Assembly (NCBI GenBank): GCA_029785235.1
Contig: JAFMAA010000029.1
Span: 1 to 10,951 of the forward strand
From: Nitrososphaerota archaeon
Lineage (GTDB): Archaea > Thermoproteota > Nitrososphaeria > Nitrososphaerales > UBA183
DNA: 10,951 nt
Direction of reading: 5' to 3'
Part shown: in pieces, positions 6,736 to 10,951 of the stretch
Position numbering within the stretch: position 1 is the stretch's first letter
How the letters are laid out: every line of letters starts with the position of its first letter
The notes under the pieces: model-generated
The model's database searches: none
Seen by the model: the letters and a program-made list of their open reading frames with translations, nothing else
Told to the model about the DNA's origin: nothing
Made by a program: the position numbers and the translations under genes

Positions 6736-7019
6736 GCGGCTTCAGTTCGGGGCCGGCTCGGACTCACTTAAGGTGGTGTCGGTGCAGCCGACGATGCTGG
6801 CTCCAAAGGCGCACCCTGTCCAGGCCCTCGTGAAGCTGGCCGACCACAAGCTGCGGCAGACTCAGTTCGAACAGAAGACTGGCTGTCAGGAAACCTTCCG
6901 CCACCACGGCCTTGGTCAAGCAACCATCTCCGGGTCAGTCGCTGCGGCTAGAACTTGGAGAATCTGGGCGCAAGGATTAATACTCGTCGTAAATATCCAT
7001 TGGAAACAGGGGCTATTGG
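6736..7019. other. Spacer with an unsupported forward ORF
   Basis: About 284 nt between tsr3 and the AsnC-domain gene. A forward frame from ATG 6734, overlapping the tsr3 start codon in a GCATGC palindrome, runs to 7057 with GC-rich third positions (segments SLKVVSVQP and ALVKLADHKLRQ). It matches no family I recognise, would run over the probable promoter of the next gene (near 6990), and would overlap that gene's start. The opposite strand is also open in part. I see no RNA gene here. A shorter product or a decayed gene remains possible. Confidence 0.25.
6989..6996 (+). promoter_or_regulatory. TATA-like element before the AsnC-domain gene
   Basis: GTAAATAT lies about 30-37 nt ahead of ATG 7026 in a locally AT-rich patch, giving a predicted transcript start around 7018. 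It is a reasonable archaeal promoter, resting on the motif alone. Confidence 0.35.
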
Positions 7020-7025
7020 GTGGTC

Positions 7026-7259
7026 ATGCCACAGGCGTTCGTGCTAGTCAACGCTGACCTTGGCGCTGAAGAGGATCTTCTCAAGAAGCTGAGAGAGATT
7101 CCCAACGTCAAGGAAGTCTATGTCGTCTATGGCGTGTATGACATAGTGGCAAGGGTAGAAGCGGACACCATGGAGAAGGTCAAGGAGACCATCACCTGGA
7201 ACATCAGGCGCCTCGACAAGGTGAGGAGCACCCTCACTATGATCGTGGTCGACGCATAG
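7026..7259 (+). CDS. Stand-alone AsnC/Lrp ligand-binding (RAM) domain protein
   Basis: A 77-residue protein consisting only of the C-terminal domain of Lrp/AsnC regulators, with no DNA-binding helix-turn-helix. It shows the usual pattern: strand AFVLVNAD, helix EEDLLKKLREIPNV, strand VKEVYVVYGVYDIVARVEA, helix MEKVKETITWNIRRLDKV and final strand STLTMIVVD. Such domains form octamers or dimers-of-dimers that bind amino acids or other small metabolites. Stand-alone versions in archaea may modulate full-length Lrp proteins or enzymes. ATG 7026 is preferred over GTG 7020 because MPQAFVLVNAD matches the family N-terminus. It lies 42 nt upstream of tiaS, which appears to have its own TATA element, so co-regulation is not clear. 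Confidence 0.88.
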   Translation: MPQAFVLVNADLGAEEDLLKKLREIPNVKEVYVVYGVYDIVARVEADTMEKVKETITWNIRRLDKVRSTLTMIVVDA

Positions 7260-7270
7260 GTCATCCCACG

Positions 7271-7278
7271 CTTAAAAC
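7271..7278 (+). promoter_or_regulatory. TATA-like element before tiaS
   Basis: CTTAAAAC is centred about 27 nt before ATG 7302, the standard TATA-to-start distance for a leaderless archaeal transcript. No Shine-Dalgarno precedes the ATG, which fits. Confidence 0.4.
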
Positions 7279-7301
7279 ACCTCGGACCAGCATCTCTTCT
7301 C

Positions 7302-8489
7302 ATGCGTTTCCTCGTGGGGATTGACGACACCGATTCTTCACGGGGCTACTGCACAACATACCTTGCCTACCGGATTGCTTCTGACTTGGGCCCGGAAATC
7401 AGAGTGTGTGCGTACCCTCGTCTGGTCAGGCTTAACCCAAACATCCCGTTCAAGACACGAGGGAACGCGGCGGTATGTTTGACGCTTGAGGGAGACAGGC
7501 CGGACACGGTCTTCGAGTCCATCTCAGAGAAGGTCAAGGAATTGTCAGATGTCGGCGGCGGGGCGAATTCAGGGATGGTCTTCCTCGACGACCCTTCCAA
7601 AGCCGAGGGCTTCAGGAGCCTCTATCAGGACGCACTAGCCGCCGTGGTCAGTCCTCACAGGGCTCGAAAACTCATCCAGGGGCTTGGGGGGAGGACCCTC
7701 GAGCTTGGGAACGGGATGGGGGTCGTCGGGGCTGCCGCGTCTCTTGGCTTCGACTGCCACTCCGACCATACATACGAACTGATAGGCTACAGGCGTAGGG
7801 AGAATTGGGGCACCAAGCGTCTCATCGACAGCTCTTCGGTCAAAAAGATGGACACTAGGCTCTTCCCTCATACCTTCAACAGCTACGACTATCAGAAGAG
7901 GAAGGTCCTGATCGCCCCCCACGGGCCTGATCCAGTGTTCGTTGGAATCCGAGGCGACTCTCCGTCCAGCGTAATCAGGGGCTTTGGCATGCTGAGGTAT
8001 GACGAACCCCTGGAAGGGTACATGGTGTACATGTCCAACCAGCACACCGACGCACACATCCAGAGGACGCTGGACTGGAAAGTCTACTCTTCGGGCTGGG
8101 TTGATGGGGCCGTAGATCAGGTGAAGGTGGGCGAAGGCGGCCATGTTTACATCACAATCATCGATAGGGGGCTAAGGCGGTCGGTCGCCGCCTACGAACC
8201 CACAGGAGACCTCAGACGTTCAGCCAAGCTGCTGAGTAAAGGTGACATTGTCCGTGCATTCGGGGGGGTGCGGAGGGCCACAGTCCGCCACCCGAAAGTC
8301 CTCAACCTGGAGAAGCTGGAGGTGAAATGCACCACGGGTGGGCTGGAGGTGGGGACATACATCTCGTCTCCCAGGGCTAACAGGCACCTGACCAAGCCTC
8401 TCATCAGATACGGCCTCGAGGTCTATGGGGAGGCGAAGCCGGTCGGCGGATGGCTCGAACCGGCTATGCAGCAGCGAGTGCGCGCCTGA
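7302..8489 (+). CDS. tiaS: tRNA(Ile2) 2-agmatinylcytidine synthetase TiaS, apparently without zinc ribbon
   Basis: TiaS uses ATP and agmatine to convert wobble cytidine 34 of tRNA-Ile2 (CAU anticodon) to agmatidine, so that it reads AUA and not AUG. The 395-residue product starts with the kinase-like motif GIDDTDS (residues 6-12) followed by CTTYLAYRIA. It carries the central region VGIRGDSP...YMVYMSNQHTDAHI, an OB-fold (VKVGEGGHVYITIIDRG...AFGGV...LNLEKLEV), and the C-terminal SPRANRHLTKPLIRYG segment. In described TiaS proteins a four-cysteine zinc ribbon sits between the last two. Here LEKLEV runs through KCTTGGLEV straight into GTYISSPRANRH, and only one cysteine (C343) is left. The rest is intact. 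ATG 7302 is a good start with a TATA-like element 24-31 nt upstream. Confidence 0.93.
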   Translation: MRFLVGIDDTDSSRGYCTTYLAYRIASDLGPEIRVCAYPRLVRLNPNIPFKTRGNAAVCLTLEGDRPDTVFESISEKVKELSDVGGGANSGMVFLDDPSKAEGFRSLYQDALAAVVSPHRARKLIQGLGGRTLELGNGMGVVGAAASLGFDCHSDHTYELIGYRRRENWGTKRLIDSSSVKKMDTRLFPHTFNSYDYQKRKVLIAPHGPDPVFVGIRGDSPSSVIRGFGMLRYDEPLEGYMVYMSNQHTDAHIQRTLDWKVYSSGWVDGAVDQVKVGEGGHVYITIIDRGLRRSVAAYEPTGDLRRSAKLLSKGDIVRAFGGVRRATVRHPKVLNLEKLEVKCTTGGLEVGTYISSPRANRHLTKPLIRYGLEVYGEAKPVGGWLEPAMQQRVRA

Positions 8490-9009
8490 AGTCTTCTACG
8501 AATCCGCCCATGTCTTCTATCCCTGCCTAGACACCCACAAATGTTTCAGGAATGCCCGTCTTCTCCCTGCACTCCTGCCAAAGCAAAGGCTATGGGCTCT
8601 CCTACGTGGTAAAGCCGCTCGGTGAACGACTGGAACAGGACCTCTTCGACCGAAAGGCCGAAGGACGCATCCGAAGAGAGAAAGGCGAAGTGCCAGTGCC
8701 TCCTGAGCTCGTCTTCGTCCGCGCCAGCTCGGCATTCTTTCGTCCTTCTACGCCATCAAGATGATCCTTGACTTTCTGGATGCTGGTGTACTCTCCGGCC
8801 TTCGTTCTCTTGTATTCTCGCGATTTTCCTCAGACGACCCAATTCTCTATCTGGTCTTCATTGTCTAACATGCGAATCAGTATGTCTTTCACGCTGTAGA
8901 AATTGGTCTAGCGGTTCTTGGTCACTTCCCAGGATAGTCATTCGAGTTTCTCTAGGAACCGTCTTCCTACGGAAGACGAGTAGTAGTAGAGTTCTTTTAT
9001 GCCGAACAT
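8490..9009 (-). pseudogene. Decayed DinB-family protein gene
   Basis: From ATG 9009 the reverse strand reads MFGIKELYYYSSSVGRRFLEKLE, stop (TGA 8940-8938), LSWEVTKNR, stop (TAG 8910-8908), TNFYSVKDILIRMLDNEDQ..., stop (TGA 8832-8830), then GKSREYKR...VKDHLDGVEGRKN. Similarity then moves to another frame near 8740-8720: ADEDELRRHWHFAF...SVEEVLFQSFTERLYHVGEPIAF. A further frame change near 8600 would allow an ALLWQ ending. Read together, these pieces follow the archaeal DinB/YfiT-like four-helix metalloprotein pattern, with FxxL...LSWE, DIL-H-MLD and H-GE-IALLWQ landmarks. The first metal histidine (H in DILxHML) is Arg here. Three nonsense codons and at least one frameshift make it non-functional. 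The family call comes from pattern memory and is moderately sure; the decay itself is directly visible. Confidence 0.65.
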
Positions 9010-9054
9010 GGTGCAGTCGCGCGAGGAGACGACTGGCGCAGCGCTATGTCTTTC

Positions 9055-9513
9055 CTATGACGTTCGGCATCTGCCGCAGAGTCTTCCATCGTTTTTTAGC
9101 GGCTGAATGAAGAACGAGTCCCCATTGGCGCAGAAAAAGATCCCCACTCTGTCGGGGTCCTCGCTCTTCGTCCTGCGGTAGTTCTGCGTCCAGTACATCT
9201 CTTTGAGAATCAGGCCATTGCTCTCTCTGGCAAGTCCCAGGTCCCAGGCGTAACGACTCGCCACCCTGATATCCCCCGCCTCGACTGCCTGCGCTCCCTG
9301 GACGGCCCCCTGCACGAACGCCATGAAGCCGCCTGTGTCGAACTCGCTTCCGTACCTGATTATCCTCGAGACATATCTCCCCGGGCAGACGTGCAGCCCG
9401 ATCGACCCGCCTTCGACGTACTCCATTGCCGCCTGGCCGCCACAGTGCTGGCACTTCGCCGTGGTCTTCAGGAATGAGCGCGCTATCTCTGTTATACTAT
9501 CTTGCAGACGCAT
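9055..9513 (-). CDS. Uncharacterised zinc-ribbon protein, partner of thioredoxin-like gene
   Basis: A protein of 152 residues from ATG 9513 (155 from TTG 9522). I do not recognise the family. Paired cysteines CQHC (C21, C24) and CGRC (C146, C149) bracket the protein, with single cysteines at C43 (HVCPG) and C128 (FFCANG). A metal site formed by the two CxxC pairs is likely. The middle is rich in small residues (FMAFVQGAVQGAQAVEAGD) and has no membrane segment or signal peptide. The start overlaps the end of the thioredoxin-like gene by 17 nt (or 26), so the two are translationally linked and probably work together, for example as a redox pair or a metal-binding target (inference). The stop lies 45 nt before the DinB pseudogene, which may once have been the third gene of the unit. 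Confidence 0.7.
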   Translation of the reverse strand: MRLQDSITEIARSFLKTTAKCQHCGGQAAMEYVEGGSIGLHVCPGRYVSRIIRYGSEFDTGGFMAFVQGAVQGAQAVEAGDIRVASRYAWDLGLARESNGLILKEMYWTQNYRRTKSEDPDRVGIFFCANGDSFFIQPLKNDGRLCGRCRTS

Positions 9514-9850
9514 CACCGCCAAAGTAGGGGCTTTTCAGCAGATTCTCGACCCCGCGTTTGGTGAGTTCTACTCCTTCAGAGTAACCGCTTAGGACGTGAC
9601 GTAGCGTCCCATCCCTCATCTCCAGGAACACCTGAGGTATCAGATAGTCTTCCGCCCAGTCGCCGTGGTCCCTAACTAGGTCGTCCGCCTTGTTTACTTG
9701 CTCAGGGTTGTCTATATCATAGTCGTAGAAGTCCACCCCCAGCTCCGCAGCCTTGGCCTTCATCGGTTCCACCGTGGTCGGATGGCAGTGCGGGCACCAC
9801 ATAGCGTGCACCACATGTATTGCCCTTATCTCGCTCAAATCAAGTTCCAC
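9497..9850 (-). CDS. Thioredoxin-fold (glutaredoxin-like) protein with CPHC active site
   Basis: A 117-residue cytosolic protein with a thioredoxin fold: strand AIHVVHAMW, active-site CPHC (C19, C22), helix TVEPMKAKAAELG, strand VDFYDYDID, a helical insertion, the cis-proline strand LIPQVFLEM (P72), and a final helix. It has no signal peptide. CPHC is the DsbA-type dipeptide, which favours a more oxidising potential than thioredoxin CGPC; the role may be disulfide exchange or reduction of a specific partner. The start is GTG 9850, about 30 nt after the TATA element TTTTATAA, with no strong Shine-Dalgarno. The next gene overlaps its 3' end, suggesting a dedicated partner. Fold assignment is firm; the exact redox substrate is unknown. 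Confidence 0.85.
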   Translation of the reverse strand: MELDLSEIRAIHVVHAMWCPHCHPTTVEPMKAKAAELGVDFYDYDIDNPEQVNKADDLVRDHGDWAEDYLIPQVFLEMRDGTLRHVLSGYSEGVELTKRGVENLLKSPYFGGDASAR

Positions 9851-9879
9851 CAGTTAATCTCGCAGGAAGCCATGGTCCG

Positions 9880-9887
9880 TTATAAAA
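9880..9887 (-). promoter_or_regulatory. TATA box for the thioredoxin-like operon
   Basis: TTTTATAA on the reverse strand, 30 nt before GTG 9850, is one of the clearest archaeal TATA boxes in the window. It predicts transcription starting about 5 nt before the start codon. The rest of the 9851-10008 spacer holds nothing else I can name. Confidence 0.55.
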
Positions 9888-10029
9888 CCCGCCCTGTTCT
9901 CTGGCGCCATAGGTCGAACCGTGGTCCGCAGTCAGATGCGAAACTATGTGTGGTGGCATGATCCACACCTGCTATCGCTTCATAGATTCACCTATCCTGT
10001 AGCAGAAGTAGCGAGGGGAGGATTTGAAC

Positions 10030-10052
10030 GCACGGTCGGGTTTCTGCCCGAT
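10030..10052 (-). other. tRNA intron 2 (T-stem), 23 nt
   Basis: The intron runs ATCGGG...CGTGC and interrupts the T-stem between its fourth and fifth bases (GGAG | G). It folds as a bulge-helix-bulge: the exon GCGG pairs with intron CCGT (central 4-bp helix with one G-U), the intron stem TCGGG/CCCGA closes a CAGAAA loop, and the 3-nt bulges AGA and GCG are each cut after their second base. Splicing restores GGAGG, the exact partner of CCTCC. The outer helix is weak. Confidence 0.88.
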
Positions 10053-10088
10053 CTCCGCTCTGCGGGTTATGAGCCCGCCGGGATGATC

Positions 10089-10106
10089 CTTACCCCCACG
10101 GGGGGT
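10089..10106 (-). other. tRNA intron 1 (D-loop), 18 nt
   Basis: The intron ACCCCCCGTGGGGGTAAG separates AGCCAG from GATCA in the D-loop. Its removal gives AGCCAGGATCATCCC, the same length and layout as other archaeal initiator tRNAs. The intron folds on itself (CCC/GGG core). The junctions AG|A and AG|G match the bulge pattern, but the central helix (AGCC with GGTA) has only three of four pairs, so this is a relaxed motif. The boundary can shift by one G without changing the product. Confidence 0.82.
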
Positions 10107-10149
10107 CTGGCTTCCCCACCTCGCTTCGATGGGCTCCGATGAGTTAGCT

Positions 10150-10157
10150 CTTATATG
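10150..10157 (-). promoter_or_regulatory. TATA box of the initiator tRNA gene
   Basis: CATATAAG on the reverse strand ends 25 nt before the tRNA 5' base (10125), placing the predicted transcript start within a few nucleotides of the mature end. The precursor would then have almost no 5' leader. Confidence 0.6.
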
Positions 10158-10169
10158 CTTCGGGGGTCT

Positions 10170-10199
10170 CGTCAGGCTAGTCATCCGGGACTCCTGACG
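10170..10199. repeat. Inverted repeat downstream of the Cys-rich gene
   Basis: CGTCAGG (10170-10176) and CCTGACG (10193-10199) are exact inverted arms. Inside them AGTC/GACT forms four more pairs after a CT bulge, around ATCCGG. The hairpin begins 10 nt after the stop of the Cys-rich ORF on the reverse strand and may mark the 3' end of that transcript. No T-run follows. Confidence 0.4.
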
Positions 10200-10208
10200 C
10201 TTCCGTCA

Positions 10209-10319
10209 TCAGCGTCCAGAAACCTGCATGCATGCCGCCCGCTTGTATCTGCAGCAGGTGCAGTTTGAGCAGCTTTCATAGTCCTTGTGCCTGCAGACCT
10301 TACATATGCAGGATGCCAT
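10209..10319 (-). CDS. 36-residue cysteine-rich, probably metal-binding, small protein
   Basis: ATG 10319 begins 22 nt after the HD-domain gene stop and the frame closes with TGA at 10211-10209. The product has eight cysteines in 36 residues, spaced C4-x-C6-x2-C9-x7-C17-x2-C20-x-C22-C23-x6-C30, plus H11 and many Lys/Arg. The pairs CKVC and CSNC are the usual ligands of a small zinc site; the remaining cysteines allow a second metal or an Fe-S site. It has no signal peptide or membrane segment. It is too short for normal gene callers. The high Cys content, correct operon spacing and in-frame stop support a real gene. I do not recognise the family. Possible roles are a nucleic-acid-binding zinc microprotein or a metal buffer (inference). 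Confidence 0.6.
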   Translation of the reverse strand: MASCICKVCRHKDYESCSNCTCCRYKRAACMQVSGR

Positions 10320-10341
10320 GGTTAGGTCGCCGGGGCCGTAA

Positions 10342-10884
10342 CTATTTCACGTTGTCGAAGACGACTTTTTCAGGGTCCTCACCGAGCTCTTCCCAGAGCC
10401 TCTCTTTGAGGCCCAGGAGGCGTGCTACGTCGTGTTTCTTGGCCGTGAACCTGCGCACCTCTTCCTCGAAGGGTCTCACCTTGTCTCCGTCGACCATCTT
10501 ATCTGCGAAGCAGACGACCCTCTCTTCCAGAGTCCGGGGCACATAGTCTAGGTCTGGCAACCCGAGCGACTTTGCCTCCTCGGGAGAAATCCCCGCTCCT
10601 ACATGCCTCTGGATTATCTCAGCGACCTTCTTCCCCGCTCCTTCCCTCTCCGCAATCCCTGCCCCCTCTACACCATGCTTGACAGTCTGGATTCTCGACC
10701 TCCCGATGTCGTGGAGCATGGCTGCGACACGCACCGCTTTGTCGTCTATCGCATACCCACGTCTCCTGAACTCTTCAGCTAGGACCAACGCGACCTTGGT
10801 CACAGTCCTGCAGTGCAGGACGATTCCTTCATCGCTGCCGTACTTCCGATGGAGCGCCTCCGCTTCCCCTTCGGAAGTAATCAC
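10342..10884 (-). CDS. HD-domain (HDIG) phosphohydrolase, archaeal TIGR00295-like family
   Basis: A 180-residue protein with a complete HD metal site: H24 (LHCRTV), H58-D59 (MLHDIGR), H70 (VKHGVEG), H94 (QRHVGAG) and D128 (CFADKMVDG). Such proteins are metal-dependent phosphohydrolases acting on nucleotides or cyclic nucleotides. The histidine layout fits small single-domain archaeal HDIG proteins of unassigned substrate. The C-terminal helices (EEEVRRF...LKERLWEELG) are normal for this group. The GTG start at 10884 overlaps the upstream gene's stop (GTGA), so translation is coupled. The Cys-rich ORF follows 22 nt after the stop. Together they form a leftward operon whose first gene is mostly outside the window. 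Confidence 0.88.
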   Translation of the reverse strand: MITSEGEAEALHRKYGSDEGIVLHCRTVTKVALVLAEEFRRRGYAIDDKAVRVAAMLHDIGRSRIQTVKHGVEGAGIAEREGAGKKVAEIIQRHVGAGISPEEAKSLGLPDLDYVPRTLEERVVCFADKMVDGDKVRPFEEEVRRFTAKKHDVARLLGLKERLWEELGEDPEKVVFDNVK

Positions 10885-10951
10885 TTGGCGAGTTCCTCTT
10901 CCAGCTGCTTGATCTTCGAGTGCAGAGCATCCTTCAACTCTGCGTTGTCAA
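10881..10951 (-). CDS. C-terminal tail of an unidentified coiled-coil protein (cut by window edge)
   Basis: The last 22 complete codons read as an alternating charged/leucine helix ending KIKQLEEELAK and a TGA that overlaps the GTG start of the HD-domain gene by 4 nt. The heptad pattern suggests a coiled coil. Too little is present to name the protein; a prefoldin-like or other helical protein is possible. It is the upstream member of the HD/Cys-rich operon. Confidence 0.6.
   Translation of the reverse strand, partial: DNAELKDALHSKIKQLEEELAK

Larger units (their letters stand above)
10009..10125 (-). tRNA. Initiator tRNA-Met (CAU) with two introns
   Basis: A leftward tRNA gene of 117 nt that gives a 76-nt tRNA after removal of two introns. 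Acceptor stem AGCGAGG/CCTCGCT (10125-10119 with 10016-10010) with discriminator A (10009); CCA is not encoded. D-stem GGGA/TCCC; anticodon stem GCGGG/CCCGC around CTCATAA with anticodon CAT at 10071-10069; variable loop AGAGC; T-stem GGAGG/CCTCC around TTCAAAT. Initiator hallmarks are the A1-U72 pair, the three G-C pairs closing the anticodon loop, and the archaeal D-loop start AGCCAGG. The intact cloverleaf exists only after removing 18 nt from the D-loop and 23 nt from the T-stem, each at a junction resembling a bulge-helix-bulge motif. A TATA box lies 25 nt upstream. Confidence 0.93.

Noticed and set aside
6446..7057. 203-codon forward ORF across tsr3 and the following spacer
   Set aside because: The first half is antisense to a clear Tsr3 gene and the end overlaps the AsnC-domain gene and its promoter. 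Only the middle (from 6734) could be real, and it is listed as unsupported spacer content.
8830..8940. In-frame TGA/TAG/TGA as recoding (selenocysteine, pyrrolysine or suppressor)
   Set aside because: Two different stop codons are used, there is no SECIS-like or other recoding element nearby, and a frameshift follows. Ordinary decay explains it.
9044..9454. 136-codon reverse ORF in a second frame over the zinc-ribbon gene
   Set aside because: It is an Arg/Gly-rich shadow. The overlapping 152-residue frame has paired cysteines and a normal composition.
10165..10215. C/D-box sRNA (TGATGA ... GATGA ... CTGA on the reverse strand)
   Set aside because: There is no D' box, the interval between the C'-like and D boxes is only about 3 nt, and a strong hairpin occupies the region.
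1..10951. CRISPR array, insertion sequence or prophage boundary
   Set aside because: I saw no regularly spaced repeats, transposase, integrase or terminal inverted repeats. Gene content is ordinary chromosomal.

Overview
The window reads as chromosomal DNA from an archaeon. It encodes Mre11-Rad50, TiaS, a Tsr3-type aminocarboxypropyl transferase, single-domain KaiC-like ATPases and a stand-alone AsnC/Lrp ligand-binding domain. It also has TATA boxes 25-35 nt ahead of starts, an RNase P RNA candidate, and an initiator tRNA carrying two non-canonical introns with bulge-helix-bulge-like junctions. Introns outside the anticodon loop and the KaiC-rich content point to the TACK/Thermoproteota side (Nitrososphaeria, Bathyarchaeia or a relative). 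The exact lineage is inference. Base composition is moderately GC-rich with GC-rich third positions, and GTG and TTG starts are common.

Left part (1-5440). A leftward block runs KaiC/V4R-like protein -> Mre11 -> Rad50 (cut by the window edge). Opposite it, a small winged-helix regulator points right, and an intact KaiC-like ATPase converges on it tail to tail (3 nt apart). The 95-bp divergent region between the regulator and the KaiC/V4R protein holds repeated AAYTGTT half-sites, including a 15-bp near-palindrome. It looks like a shared, autoregulated operator. The V4R protein keeps the outline of a KaiC domain but has lost its P-loop, so the cluster resembles a sensory or regulatory module placed directly upstream of the double-strand-break repair genes.

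Middle (5440-8490). A GC-rich stretch with no convincing protein gene folds as a leftward RNase P RNA, including a P4 helix with the universal bulged U, followed by a terminator. Then come a poorly understood spacer, Tsr3 (leftward), another spacer, and the rightward pair AsnC-domain protein and TiaS. This part is dominated by RNA maturation: RNase P, rRNA modification and tRNA-Ile2 wobble modification. TiaS appears to lack its usual zinc ribbon.

Right part (8490-10951). A decayed DinB-family pseudogene with three in-frame stops and at least one frameshift is followed by a thioredoxin-fold protein with its overlapping zinc-ribbon partner. Next is the initiator tRNA-Met with an 18-nt intron in the D-loop and a 23-nt intron in the T-stem. 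The window ends in a leftward operon: the tail of a coiled-coil protein, an HD-domain phosphohydrolase, and a 36-residue protein with eight cysteines.
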